Below are positions 34,341-45,695 of a stretch of 64,000 bases of DNA, one piece after another. This DNA comes from Closterium sp. Naga37s-1 (lineage: Eukaryota > Streptophyta > Zygnematophyceae > Desmidiales > Closteriaceae). Position 1 is the first letter of the stretch, and each line of letters starts with the position of its first letter. The DNA lies in contig CANJKZ010000768.1 of NCBI GenBank assembly GCA_947471745.1, forward strand, positions 573,501 to 637,500, read 5' to 3'. Below the pieces are notes generated by a model that had not been told where the DNA came from, searched no databases, and worked only from the letters and a program-made list of their open reading frames with translations. The position numbers and the translations under genes were made by a program.

Positions 34341-36939
34341 CTAAGCAAGCAAGTGAGGACGGGCAGGCACAAGGCCAAGCTGGGTGCAGAAACGCTGGTG
34401 GTCACAAGGCGGCAACGCCTTGGTGAAGATATCTGCCGTGTTTGCCTCAGAGACCACATGTCGAACGAGTGCCTGTCCACGCTGCTGCAACTCACGCAGA
34501 AGGAAGTAACGAAGCTGGATGTGCTTCGCCTTCCCAACCAGTCGGGGCTCCTCACACAACAGGACAGCAGACCTGTTGTCGGCGAACAAGACTGGGGGAG
34601 AGCGAGGCCGCTCACCAAGGTCGGTGAGAAGGAAAGACAGCCAGCGAAGCTCCTGAGCGGCCATGGCCGCAGCGTACACCTCTGCCTCACAGCTGGAACC
34701 GGCGACAGACGACGCCCGAGTCGACCGCCACGAAACAGCACCTGCCCCGAGGCTAAAGGAGTACCCCTGTGTAGACCGACGCGTCTCCGCGTCGTCGGCC
34801 CACGACGAGTCCGAGTAACCTGTGAGTGTAACTGGCTGCTTCCCTCCAAGGACAAGTCCCATGCCTGATGTACTCGCCACATACTTCGCCACCCTCTTAG
34901 CAGCGTACCAGTGGGAAGGTCGGTGTCTCCCAGGCGCAACAAAGCGCGCAAGGACGCTAAGAGGGTAAGCTAGGTCTGGGCGAGTACAGGTCATCAGGTA
35001 CATGAGACAACCCACCAGCTCAGGATATGGACCACTGGACTCAAATGACTCGTCCGAAGGTGGAGCCGTGAGCCCATGATCCACACCAAGAGGGGTGAGC
35101 TGTACCTTGGAGAACGGGAAGCGAAACCGCGTGAGGATCTGCTCGACCATATGCGACTGAGTCAGCGTAATGGTGCGAGCTGCCCTGTCCCTGGTGATCT
35201 GCAGGCCAAGGTAGTGCTGCAGCTCACCAAGGTCAGTGCACGTGTGTCTCCTCTGCAGTTCCTCCTTCACGGAGGCCAGCGCGCGTCGGTCGGGAGTGGC
35301 GAACACTAGGTCGTCGACGTAGACCAGGACAAAGAACGGGGTCGAGCCACGGCGAACGAACAGTGACGGGTCAGCAGACGACGGAAAGAAGTCAAGAGCT
35401 GCAAGGGTCGAGCGAAGTGTGTCGTGCCACTCACGTGGGGCCTGACGCAGGCCGTAGACTGGTCGACGCAGCTGCCACTGGGTCCCAGGTGGGAAAGAGC
35501 CAGTGAAGCCAGGCGGGCGACGCAGCCAGATCTGCTCGTGCAGGCTCCCCTGAAGGAACGCGGTGGAAAAGTCCAAGGAGTGCAACTCGTAGTCGCGCTG
35601 GGCTGCAATATGCAGCAACACCCGAAGAGTACTCATCTTCGGGGTGGGAGCGAAGGTCTGGAAGAAGTCCACCCCCTCTCGCTGACTGAAGCCTCTCGCA
35701 ACATAGCGTGCCTTGAACACAGGTGGTGATCCAGGCGGCCGCTTCACCTTGTAGAGCCATCGGCCACTGACGACATTCGTCCCAAGTGGTGGGACTGCGT
35801 CGACGTAAGTGCCTGTGGACCTATAAGATGCCATCTCTGCCTCCTCAGCTGCTATCCAGTACGAAGCCCAGGGTCCCGAGACCGCCTCGGCGTGAGTGCG
35901 AGGGATCGGGATGTCAAGGGCGTCTGGATCCCCCTCAGGGGCAAGCAGCATGGCGCAGAGATGAGGAACAGCGGCCGCAAGAAAACCAAGCTCGAACTGC
36001 CTGTCCTCTACGACCTCCAGGGGAAAGACAGGAGCACCCCCAGAGGACGGAGAACGTGCAGGGCCACTCACCAAGTGAGCGGCGTAGTCAAGGCGGTGGG
36101 AAGAGGCAAAGCCAGAGACAGTGGTAACAAGTGCTGAGACAGACGACAGAGGTGCAGTCGGGTGAGTGACCAACGCGGACAAAACACGGGAGACGACAGG
36201 ACGGGAGGCACGGAGGTAGTCGGACAACGGGTCGTGAAGCACAGTGAGAGACGACTCAGGGGGCTGTGGAAGGACAGGCGGAGGTGGAACACGAGAGCGG
36301 AGAACAAGGTGAAACGGACCGTCTGCACGGTAACGGGACCGACGGGGCTGTGGAGACACAGCACGACTGAGGGGAGGACGACGAGTCCACTGGGAGGAGG
36401 AAAGGGACTCAACTGGTGGAACAGGAGGGGACGACAGGGGACCACGAACAAAGCGTGCAGGTGCTGGGTCGGGGAGGTCGCGTAGTCGCAGTCGCTGCTG
36501 CTCCGCCTCCTCTGGCGTCTGCTGCGACGGTACCGGCCCCTGCTGCTGCTCCTGTGGCTCCGCCTCTGCCCTCTCCTGCTGCGGCTGCAGCTGTACCCGC
36601 TGCTGCGACCGGGACTCCTGCGCTACCCTCTCCTGCTGCTGCCGTGACTCCTCCTCTACTCTCTCCTGCTGCGTCTGGAACTGCACCTGCTGCTGCGGGT
36701 GGGACTCCTGCTCTACCCTCTCCTGGTGCGGCCGTGACTGCTCCTCTACTCTCTCCTGCTGTGTCTGTAACTGCACCTGCTGCTGCGGGCGGGACTCCTG
36801 CTCTACCCTCTCCTTGTGCGGCCGTGACTCCTCCTCTACCCTCTCCTGCTGCGGCTGCAGCTGCACCCGCTGCTGCGACCGGGACTCCTGCGCTACCCTC
36901 TCGTGCTGCTGCTGTGACTCCTCCTCTACTCTCTCCTGC

Positions 36940-36973
<34 letters not shown>

Positions 36974-39359
36974 GTGCCCTCTCAAATCGCTCACGCTCCT
37001 CCCTCTCCAACCGGAGGAGACGCTGCTCACGGGTCAGGAAACGTACAGTGCGCGGTGTAGGCGCCACAGTGCCAGTGCCTCCAGCTCCAGCACCCCCAGA
37101 ACCAGCACCTCCACCACCGACACCCCCGGGGCCTCCAGTACCTCCCGCAGGAACACCCCCAGGCTCCGCAGCAACCGACCGCAGAGAAGAAGGAGGAGGA
37201 AACTGCGGGACGGACGGGAAGCCAGGGGGTGAGGCAGGGCGAGGCCGCCGAGTCGAGGCTGCCGTGTCCTCCACCGGAGTGACCTCCACGCCCACAACCC
37301 CTGCACCCCCAGAGCCGACACCACCAGCTCCTGCAGCCCCAGTACCCTCACCCTCCGCAACTGCACCTCCCGCACCCCCAGACACGACAGGGACTGGACG
37401 CTGCGGGGGGGAAGACTGCGGAGTGACGTGCGACACACCTGACGGGGCAGGACGCGAAGGGGGGGGGGCTACCGGGGCGACTGGTGGGGGCTCAAGGGTG
37501 AGGAACAGCGGGGGGGAAAAGGCCTGAGTACCTCGGTGGGGGCGACTCCTGTAGTAACAGACAGACTCGTCGAACGTGACGTCCTGCGAAGCGAAGAACT
37601 GGTAGGTGACCGGGTCGTAGAACACCCAGCCGGAGGCGTCCAAAGGGAAGCCAAGAAAGACGCAGGCACGAGTGCGCGGAGACAACTTGTTCGCGCCAGG
37701 GGCGCGAACGTGAGCCAGACAACCCCAGACGCGGAAGTCAGCTGCTACGCCCGGAGAACCTGTCCAAAGGGAGACCGGCGTCACCCTTGGCCGTGCGTCA
37801 CTGGGCCACAGGTTCAGCTGGTGCGCGGCGTAGCGGACTGCCTGGGGCCACAAGAACTGGGGGGCACCGGCATGGCACATGGAGGTCCGGGCAACCTCCA
37901 TGACCAGGCCGATGCGTCGCTCGGCTACCCCGTTCTGCTGCAGTGATGCTGGTAGCGTGTAAGACTGGATGATCCCCCGACCCTGACAGAACGTCTCCAG
38001 GTGAGTGGAAGAAAACTCACCACCACGGTCCGAGTGTAGGCGAAGCCCACACAGGCCCTGGGCGCCACCCCACGCTAGTAGCCACGGCTCGAGGACGGTA
38101 GGCACGTCGGCCTTCCGTCGCAAGGGGAAAACCGTGGTGTAGCGGGAGTAGTCGTCCACCACAATCAGGAAGTAGCGCTCCTGACGTGGGCCAAGGACCG
38201 GAGAGGGGCCCCAGACGTCCAAGTGCAGGGTCTCGAAGGGAGCCGTGGTGGGGGGGAACGAGGAGGAGTGAGGGGCAGCGCGCTGCCGACCCTCGACGCA
38301 AGGAGTGCACAGCGGCGCAGGAGAGCGGGGAAGCGGTGCAAGCGACCCTGGGAGACCTGAGACCAGACGGTAACGTGCCATCCTACTGAGACGCGGGAAC
38401 GACGGGTGACCTAGACGGTGGTGCCAGAGGACCGACGGGTGGGTGAGGGACCGACAGTCACACGACACAGCAGCTACCTGACCTGACCTGACCTGACCCG
38501 ACTCAGTGTGGTGGGACCCAGTGTGTAGTGAGTACAGACCAGATCCCGGCTCTCTGTGGAATGTGGCCAGGGGCGCCCCAGTGGCACCGACAGTGCAGGA
38601 GGCAACAGGCTCGTCCAGTGGGAAAGTAGTGACTACGCCTAGGTCGTGAAGGTGACTGACACCCACCAAGTTCCTAGAGAACGAGGGGGTGTAGTAACCT
38701 GTAAGAAAACCTGAGGGAGCCGCCGGACACGGAAGAGTGGTGGTGCTGCTAGCAACTACACGTCCCACAGAGGGGTCAGCCAAGGCGACAGTGACTGGAG
38801 TGCGCAGTGGTGTGAGGTCGGTACAGTCGCGAAAGAAACAGCTGGACGCTCCAGAATCTAGGGTGAAGGAAAGCTGTGCAGTCTGTGGGGTCGCACCCGA
38901 ACCAGCTACAAAGGCTAGTGCTAGACTAGTGGTAGCTGCAGCTTCTACACAAAGACCCTCAGAGGCGCCGGGACTGGAAACAACACACGCACCAAGACTG
39001 GAAACACAGGTCTCTACTCGTGCAGCCGGAAAGGGTCCTAGACCAGGCAGGTGAGACTCAACTGGTGCAGTAGTGCGCTGGCGAAGGCGCGAAGGCCAGT
39101 GCGGTGTAATAGCGTGAGGACCAAAACGCTCACGGTGGAGGTCGTCGAGTCGACGGTAGCAGCTGGACGCAGTGTGGTCAGGACTCCAGCAGGTAGTGCC
39201 AGCACCAGGGCCTGTCAGGGCCCGGTACCCGCAGGGGCCGACGTCTCGCCCACTGCTAGCTGAGCCACTGCTGGGGGCGCCACACTTTGGACCCGCAGGC
39301 CCCAACTGACGGGAGTGCTGCGGCTGGCCCTGCTGCTGTAGAACCCTAGTACATGCCAT
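34341..39359 (-). CDS. pol: Element C polyprotein: PR, IN, RT, RNase H with one internal TAG
   Basis: One frame from MACTRVLQQQGQPQHSRQ (39359) to VPARPHLLA-stop (34341), about 1,670 codons. Order: modified knuckle C-x13-C-x4-H-x4-C (CGYRALTGPG ... CWSPDHTASSC), protease FTLDSGASSCFFRD, LWHHRLGHPS, integrase LHLDVWGPS, LHSDRGGEFSS and SLQQNGVAERR, a linker ending in a Glu/Arg helix, then an in-frame TAG at 36960-36962 inside a CAG run. After it come ERVEEESRPQQQ repeats, RT with YVDDLVFATPDRRA (about 35310) and RNase H SCEAEVYAAAM, FADNRSA, TADIFTKALPP. All catalytic motifs are present. The TAG is either a C-to-T mutation of a CAG codon or a read-through point. Confidence 0.92.
36490..36965 (-). 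repeat. Gln/Glu repeat between IN and RT of C
   Basis: Tandem units of 54-57 bp encode QQERVEEESRPQQQVQLQ-type peptide, predicted charged helix, preceded by a CAG (poly-Gln) run holding the TAG. It takes the place of the Gly/Ala linker of the other elements. Confidence 0.85.
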
Positions 39360-40735
39360 GTGAGCCTATGCTGCTACTGGTTCTGCTGAGGGCAGCCTAA
39401 GCTGCTGCTGGTGCGCTGGGGGCAGCCTGTGCTGCTTCTGGTTCTGCTGAGAGGCAGCCTAGGCTGCTACTGGTTCTCCAGGGGGCAGCCAATGCTGCTG
39501 CTAGTGCGCAGGCAGTTGCCTAAGCTGCTGCTGGTGCGCTGGCGGTAGCCTAAGCTGCTGCTGGTGCGCTGGGGGCAGCCTATGCTGCTGCTGGTTCGCT
39601 GGGGGCAGCCTATGCTGCTGCTGGTTCTGCTGGTTCTGCTGGTTCTGCTGGTTCTGCTGGTTCTGCTGGTTCTGCTGGTTCTGCTGGTTCTGCTGGTTCT
39701 GCTGGTTCTGCTGGTTCTGCTGGTTTTGCTGGTTCTGCTGGTTCTGCTGGTTCTGCTGGTTCTGCTGGTTCTGCTGGTTCTGCTGGTTCTGCTGGTTCTG
39801 CTGGGGGCAGCCTACGTTGCTGCTGGTGCGCTGGGGGCAGCCTATGCTGCTGCTGGTGTAGCTGGCGGCAGTGTAATCGGCTGGGGCTACTGACGGCGGG
39901 TGTGGTAGGTCGTGGGGAGGCAGGTTTCAGGTGGGGAAGCTGTTAAGGCAGCGGGCTACGGGTGAGGCGGCGGTTCTGTGCAGTTCTGTGCGGTTATGTG
40001 CAGTACTGTGCTGTTCTGTGAGGTTCAATGCGGTGGAGAGGACTGGGTGGGGCAGCTGATTCCGGGTGAGGTGCCTGGAACGGGTGGGGCAGCAGGTTTC
40101 CAGGTGGGGCGGCGGTTGGCAGGTCTGGGGCGGTGGTTTTCAGGTGGGGAAGCTGTTAAGGCGGCGGTTCTGTGCGGTTCTGTGCAGTTATGTGCAGTTC
40201 TGTGCGGTTCAATGCGGTGGAGAGGACTGGGTGGGGCGGCTGATCCCGGGTGAGGTGCCTGGAACGGGTGGGGCAGCAGGTTTCCAGGTGGGGCGGCGGT
40301 TGTCAGGTCTGGGGCGGCGGTTTTCAGGTCTGGGGCGGCGGGTTTCCAGGTCTGGGGGGCGGTTAAGACGGTGGGCTGCACGTGCGCGCGGCCGCGACGT
40401 ACTAGCGCGAAGCTGCGGGTGCGACTAAGGCTGCGCGCGCAGCTACGCGCGTTCGTCTGCTGCGCGCTAGAGGGCTGGGGGGAAACGCGCGGGGTAAAAC
40501 GAGTGGGGCGCGGGGCAGAAAACGAGTGACGCACGGCAAAAACGGGTGGGGCGCAGGGCAGAAACGGGTGACGCGCGATGTCGACGGGGGGGCGCGACCT
40601 ACTCGGGCTCTACGGGGCAGGGCGCTTCGGGCTATGGGTCGCTACGAGGCGCGCGGGTGGTGGGCCCATAGACTATCGAGAGAAATTTCGCCTAAGGGAA
40701 AAAAATCGCCTAGGGGAAAAATCGCCTAAGGGAAA
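39360..40735. repeat. Leader of C: GTTCTGCTG array and duplicated ~180-bp unit
   Basis: 39560-39805 is a pure nine-base array (GGTTCTGCT, about 20 units) flanked by GCTGCTGGTGCGCTGGGGGC units. 39975-40350 contains two copies of a unit near 180 bp starting GCGGTTCTGTGC. 40675-40735 has TCGCCTAAGGGAAA repeats. I found no Gag frame. Confidence 0.85.
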
Positions 40736-40750
40736 CCTAGCTCTATACCA
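40736..40750 (-). promoter_or_regulatory. Primer binding site of C
   Basis: Minus strand TGGTATAGAGCTAGG directly after the LTR end CGTAACA; initiator-tRNA-like. Confidence 0.85.
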
Positions 40751-40881
40751 TGTTACGATAAGAATGAATTGATAGAAAATGTGAAGTACAACCCTAGATA
40801 TAGCAAACCCTAATCATGCAAGTAAGTAGAAACGTAACACCTAGACTAACCTAAACAACACATATAAAATATATGTTGACA
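40751..40881 (-). repeat. 5' LTR of element C
   Basis: 131 bp, identical by eye to 33994-34124. Followed at once by GCACC, the target duplication, and then the linker of B. Confidence 0.96.
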
Positions 40882-41590
40882 GCACCTCCAGCAGCACCAG
40901 CACCGCCAACTCCAGCAGCTCCAGGAGCACCGGCTCCAGTAGCACCTCCAGCTCCAGAACCTCCAGCTCCAGCTCCAGCAGCACCTCCATCTCCAGAACC
41001 TCCAACAGCTCCAGCGCCAGGAGGACCACCAGAAGACGGAGCAGCACCGGCTCCTGTACCCCCAGCAGCACCTACTCCAGCAGCACCCCCAGCTCCAGCT
41101 CCTCCAGCAGGTCCAGCACCAGTAGAACCACCAGGCCCAGCAGCTCCAGTACCTCCAGTACGAGCACCTCCGGGACCCGTGGCTCCAGCACCCCTAGCAG
41201 CAGTAGAACCTCCAGCACCAGCAGCAACACCAGCTCCAGCAGCACGACTCCAACGCCGAGCAAACCACTCGCGCAGCTCCTGTGGAGAGGGTAGCTCCCG
41301 CCGAGGCGAAGCACCCGAAGAACCTCCAGGCTCCGCACCCCCAGGCTCCGCACCCCCAGACTCAGCAACCCCAGGCTCAGCACCCCCAGACTCAGCACCC
41401 CCAGTCCCAGCACCCCCAGGCTCCGCACGCTCATGCTCAGCACCCCCAGACCCGGCACCCGCAGGCGCAGCACCCCGAGCAGCACCAGAGTCAACAGCTA
41501 CCTCGACAGGCTCGACTGCGTCTAGCTGAGACACACCTGAGTGGGCAGGACCCTGAGGGGGAAGGGGGTCTACCGGGGGGGGGACCTGGC
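40882..41590 (-). pseudogene. pol: Element B IN-RT linker, interrupted by C
   Basis: The open frame VDPLPPQGPAHSGVSQ ... GGAEPGGAEPGG leads into the module LPSPQELREWFARRWSR, then Gly/Ala repeats up to the C insertion. It continues at 33993 beyond C. A run of nine C residues on the minus strand (about 41575-41583) puts it out of frame with integrase, as the seven-C run does in A; eight would be in frame. Confidence 0.85.
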
Positions 41591-43359
41591 ACGAGGAAGA
41601 GCGGCGGGGGGGGGAGGGGGGCAGCGCGGTAGGGGAAGAGACGGTAGTACGGCACCGACTCGTCAAACGTGACGTCCTGGGAGGACAGAACACGGCGCGA
41701 GGTGGGGTGGTAAAACTGCCAGCCAGGCGCGTCAGGGGGGAAGCCAAGGAAGACGCAGGGAACAGCACGGGAGGACAGCTTGTCCGCAGACAAGTCGCGG
41801 ACGAAAGCTCGAGATCCCCAGACACGGAACGCAGACGCATCGCCAACCTTCCCCGTCCACCGCAGAGTGGGGGAGGTCTCCGGCATCGAGACCCGGGGCT
41901 GAAGGTTGATCTGATGCGCCGCGTACTGAACCGCGAACGGCCACAGAAAATGGGGAGCAGCCGCATGGATCATGGACGTACGAGCGACGTCCATGATCAT
42001 GCAAATGCGGCGCTCAGCAATCCCATTTTGCTGTGGAGAGGCCGGAAGCGTGAACGTCTGGCGGATGCCCTCCGCACGACAGAAGGCTCGCAGAAGGTCG
42101 GAGGAAAACTCTCCACCTTTGTCAGAGTGTAGACGCAGAACAGGAAAGTCCGAGCCGAAACTCTCTCTGAGCTGGAGACGGGCAACGCGGATCCAGTCGA
42201 TCAACACCTCAGTGACCTCACCCTTGCGGCGCAAGGGGAAGACTGAGGTGTAACGCGAGTAGTCGTCAACCACCAGAAGGAAGTCACGCTCGTGACCCTA
42301 TCCACAGACGCGGGCTGGGGCCCACACGTCCATGTGGAGAGTCTGCAGCGGAGCCTCTGTCGGAGGAAACTCGGAGGAGTGAGGAGCGGCGCGCTGCCGC
42401 CCCTCGACGCAAGGAACGCAGGTAGGGGCAGGCCCCAGGGGAAGGGGAGGGAGGGACCGGGGCAGACCAGAGACAAGGACACGGGAGGCCATGCCCCGGA
42501 GACGAGGCAGGGAGGGGTGACCAAGGCGGTGGTGCCAGAGGAGAGTCTGGTGAGACAGGAGATGACACGAGCAGGGGGCAGACTCAGGACCAGACTTGGA
42601 CGCTGCAGCAAACACCTGACTCGACGCAGGAACCGAAGGAGACTCGGTAGTGAGTGTGTACAGGCTCGACCCCGGCTGACGGGTAAACGTGGCCAAGTGT
42701 CGGCCCGTCCGAGCACACGTGCAGTAGGTCACTCGCTGACTCGCAGGAGTGAACTGGTCAACCCCCCCATCCTGTAGGTCAGCACCACTCACCAAGTTCG
42801 TAGAGAACGAGGGGAGGTAAAGACCTGACAGGGAGCCAGAAGGGGCCGCCGGACACGGTAGGACAGTGGAGTAGTGGGCAAGGACAGGACCCCCAGAGGG
42901 GTCTGCCAGGGAGACTGCAACCGGCCGACTAAGCAGCGTGAGTGTGGTGTGGTCTCGAAAGAAGGAGCGAGAAGCTCCCGAGTCAAGGGTGAAGGTGTGG
43001 AAGATCGCAGCAGGCGCAGCACCAGAGTGGGCAGACTCACCAGTACCTGGAGCAGTAGACTCACGAGCACCTAGAGCAGCAGCCTCACCGGCACCTGGAG
43101 CAGGAGACGCACCAGCACCTAGAGCAGCAGCCTCACCAGCACCTAGAGCAGCAGACTGGATACCGGGGTCAGGCGGCACACACAGGTAACAGGCACCCTC
43201 AGCACTAGTAGGCAATGCATACATGGCAGTGAGGATAGCATCAGAGTCAAGAGCATAGATATCTACCCTCTGCCTAAGCAGCTCCACCCAGTCGGGGAGC
43301 TCAGCCGCGTCGCCAAACGAGCGAAGCAGCGGGACTCTGTATGACCAAACGTCCCGCAA
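41491..43359 (-). pseudogene. pol: Element B protease-integrase (one nonsense codon)
   Basis: From RSFGDAAELPDWVELLRQRV the frame gives protease FTLDSGASRSFFRD, LLWHHRLGHPS, LHMDVWAPARVCG, then TAG at 42298-42300 where A has a Gln codon (RGQGHERY). It continues in the same frame with VVDDYSRYTSVFPL, LHSDKGGEFSS, SPQQNGIAERR and VTFDESVPYYRLF. The C-run near 41580 then shifts it away from the linker frame. The DDE residues are all intact. Confidence 0.9.
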
Positions 43360-43526
43360 GGCTGACTAGTCCGAGCACCAGTGCGAATCACGTACGGGCA
43401 GCGAGCAGTACCCCGTGACCCTCCACGCTGAGCGTACCACTCACGAAGCTGCTGGGGCGAAAGGACCGCGAGCGGACGACGCTGCAGCTGCGCCTGGCCA
43501 CTACAAGAAGCTCCCGAACTACTCAC
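43263..43526 (-). pseudogene. gag: Element B Gag remnant: LREWYA module and modified zinc knuckle
   Basis: 87 codons: QLQRRPLAVLSPQQLREWYA then CPYVIRTGARTSQPC and GTFGHTESRC, i.e. C-x13-C-x4-H-x4-C. A deletion of about 28 bp near 43310 compared with D shifts the frame before AELPDW. The capsid-like N-terminus of Gag (present in A) is missing. Confidence 0.8.
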
Positions 43527-45120
43527 TCCAGGACGACTCCCACTACGGCCACCCCGACAACCCCAACTAGCGTACCACTCACGAAGCTGCTGGGGCGTGA
43601 GGGACTCACGCGGACGTCACTGGAGCTGCATCTGGCCACCGCCAGGAGCAGCAGTAGCAGTAGTAGCCGCAGTAGTAGCAGTAGCAGCAGTAGCAGTAGT
43701 AGCAGTAGTAGCCGCAGTAGCAGCAGTAGCAGTAGTAGCAGTAGTAGCAGTAGTAGCAGTTGTAGCAGTAGTAGCAGCGCGGCCACCCCTACAACCCCAG
43801 CTAGCGTACCACTCACGAAGCTGCTGGGGCGTGAGGGACTCACGCGGACGGCGCTGGAGCTGCATCTGGCCACGCTAGGAGCAGCAGTAGCTGTAGAAAA
43901 AAGCAGTAGCAGCAGGAGCAGCAGTAACAGCAGTACGGGCAGGGCAGTGCTCACCAGTGGCGAGAAGGGCAGGCGTACGACGGCGGCAACGGCGAGGCCG
44001 CTACCACTGCAGGGCGAGGGCTCCGCGGTAGCTGCTGAAGGGCGGGGCCGCGACCGCGGCAGGGAGCTCTACGGCAGCTGCTGCAGGGCGGGGCAGGGCC
44101 GCAACGTCAGCTGCTGCAGGGCGGGGCAGGGGCCCCAACGGCAGCTACTGCAGGGCGGGGCAGAGCCGCGACGTCAGCTGCTGCAAGGCGGGGCAGGGGC
44201 CCCAACGGCAGCTGCTGCAGGGCGGGGCAGGGCCGCGACGTCAGCTGCTGCAGGGCGGAGCAGGGCCGCGACGTCAGCTGCTGCAGGGCGGGGCAGGGGC
44301 GGCCGCCAGTAGCAGCAGTAGCAGTAGTAGCACCTAGGGCAGCAGCACCTAGGGCTCCTCTTTTTTTTTTTTTTTTTTTTAATTATTTATTTTAGGGTTT
44401 GGCAGGTCGCACTCGGCGCTGCAGAGGCGGCTCGCGGGCTGCAGCGAGGGGGACGGAGCGCGGCTCCCCAGGGCGCCGCGACGGAGCAGCGGGGGGGGGG
44501 GGGGGCGGCTCCCCAGGGCGTCGCGACGGGGCAGCGGGGGGTCGCGTGCGGCTCCCCAGGGCGTCACGACGGGGCACCGAGGGCCGAGCGCGGCTCCCCA
44601 GGGCGTCGCGACGGGGCAGCGGGGGCCGAGCGCGGCTCCCCAGGGCGGCGCGACGGGGCAGCGGGGGCCGAGCGCGGCTCCCCAGGGCGTCGCGACGGGG
44701 CAGCGGGAGGCCGAGCGCGGCTCCCCAGGGCGACTCGACGTGGCTGCGGGGGGTCGCGCGCGGCTTACCAGGGCAGCGCGACGGGGCAGCGGGGGGCGAC
44801 ACGAGGGTCGCAGAGGCAGCGCCCACGGGCGTCACGCGGCTCGGCAGGGAAGAGGCAGCGCCCACGGGCGACACGCGGCTCGGCAGGGCAGCGCGCTGGC
44901 TGCAGGGGCAGCACCCACGGGCTGCAGGGGCAGGCACTGATGCAGAGGCAGCGCCCACGGGCTGCAGGGGCAGGCACGGCTGCACGGGCGGGCACGGCTG
45001 CAGGGGCAGCACGGTCGCAGGGGGAGCACGCCGGCTGCAAGGGCAGCGCGGCTGCAGGGGCAGCTAAAAAAAAAATATTTCAGTTAGGGCAGGGCGGAAC
45101 GTTCGGTGGGCCCTAGGAAC
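43527..45120. repeat. Leader of B: duplicated LREWYA modules, triplets and GC satellites
   Basis: Two more LTPQQLREWYASWGCRGG modules (43568-43640 and 43805-43875, minus strand) flank a GTA/GCA triplet run. 44060-44305 has about eight units near 34 bp (GGGCGGGGCAGGGCCGCGAC). 44325-44440 is the block shared with the leader of A, including a 20-T tract. 44450-44770 has about eight units near 43 bp (CGCGGCTCCCCAGGGCGTCG). 44820-45060 repeats CACGGGCTGCAGGGGCAG. Confidence 0.82.
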
Positions 45121-45138
45121 GATTCTGCTCTAATACCA
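45121..45138 (-). promoter_or_regulatory. Primer binding site of B
   Basis: Minus strand TGGTATTAGAGCAGAATC immediately after the LTR end ATTCTCACA; close to the copia initiator-tRNA site. Confidence 0.9.
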
Positions 45139-45268
45139 TGTGAGAATAAGAACAAGGAATGAATGCCTTAGGAAACAGGTGGGTACAAGTAGGAAAACCT
45201 AAAAGTGTTGTACCCCATATTGTCTACCCCACTACAGCCTACACAGACTTTTGCATATAAGTCTGACA
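45139..45268 (-). repeat. 5' LTR of element B
   Basis: 130 bp, two differences from the 3' LTR at 31323-31452. Followed by CATGT (45269-45273), the target duplication, then the interrupted 3' end of G. Confidence 0.95.
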
Positions 45269-45273
45269 CATGT

Positions 45274-45419
45274 GAACTGACCTTGTGGCGGCTTGCTTGT
45301 GCTCAGATTGTGTAGTGTTCTTGAAATCCACCCTGAGCTTTGCTTTGCTTGTTCTCTTGCTTGATTGGTCTTATGACCGTCTGCTTTGTTTGCTCTCTCC
45401 CACTTAGCCTATGGGGGTA
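45274..45419 (+). other. 3' untranslated end and polypurine tract of G
   Basis: Resumes G after B. Contains the segment TTAGCCTATGGGGG; the ATGGGGG tract (45411-45417) is the likely second-strand primer just before the 3' LTR. The same CCTATGGGGG motif precedes the 3' LTRs of B and D on the minus strand. Confidence 0.8.
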
Positions 45420-45549
45420 TGTTAAACTGTATGTTTGTGTTCTCTCTAGTCTATAGTGGGTTAGCCTACAAGGGGTACAACTCTTTAGGGTTAGTACTTG
45501 TACCCAACTCATTCATAGTTCATTCATTCCTGCACAGTTGGTTCTGACA
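45420..45549 (+). repeat. 3' LTR of element G
   Basis: 130 bp, TGTTAAACTGTATG to GGTTCTGACA, about 12 differences from 24650-24779. Followed by TTATT. Confidence 0.92.
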
Positions 45550-45554
45550 TTATT

Positions 45555-45695
45555 ATCTCTGTCATTTTACATTCACTCTGACCTAAAATCAACACTTCCG
45601 CTGCAACACTACCCTGCGATCAACCCTGAACGATCCTTTGCTAAGTCCCACTTTGTAATGAATACGAATTCATTACTATAGAGGCTGCTCCTAGC
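45555..45695. other. Resumed 3' LTR of F and flank
   Basis: Begins where the TTATT duplication ends. A plausible LTR end is CTGCAACA at 45608, but the boundary is unproven. The remainder up to element I has no gene. Confidence 0.45.

Larger units (their letters stand above)
33994..40881 (-). mobile_element. Element C: youngest copia element, identical LTRs
   Basis: Two 131-bp LTRs (33994-34124 and 40751-40881) with no difference that I can see, flanked by GCACC (33989-33993 and 40882-40886). PBS at 40736-40750 and a GGGGG purine tract by the 3' LTR (34127-34131 on the plus strand). It encodes PR-IN and RT-RH in one frame interrupted by a single TAG. It has no recognisable Gag, only a repeat leader of 1.4 kb. 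Confidence 0.96.
31323..45268 (-). mobile_element. Element B: copia element inserted in G and interrupted by C
   Basis: LTRs 31323-31452 and 45139-45268 (130 bp each, two differences: ACTATAGCA against ACTTTTGCA). Target duplication CATGT at 31318-31322 and 45269-45273. PBS at 45121-45138. The PPT on the minus strand is ATGGGGG just inside the 3' LTR (31455-31461). Element C splits the IN-RT linker with the duplication GCACC. The pol domains are complete except for point nonsense codons and a small deletion; N-terminal Gag is absent. Confidence 0.95.
24650..45549 (+). mobile_element. Element G: copia element interrupted by element B
   Basis: LTRs at 24650-24779 and 45420-45549 (130 bp each, about 12 differences by eye) with the target duplication TTATT at 24645-24649 and 45550-45554. 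Internal order: PBS, GC-rich repeat leader, protease-integrase, Gly/Ala linker, RT-RNase H. Element B is inserted in its 3' untranslated part at 31322/45269 with the duplication CATGT. No N-terminal Gag was found. G carries nonsense codons and small deletions in RT. Confidence 0.92.

Noticed and set aside
39564..39893. LVLLVLL poly-hydrophobic frame
   Set aside because: Reading of a pure 9-bp array in the leader of C; no start context or conservation.
44060..45060. Regularly spaced repeats that could suggest a CRISPR array
   Set aside because: Units are directly tandem without unique spacers, in a eukaryotic retroelement leader.
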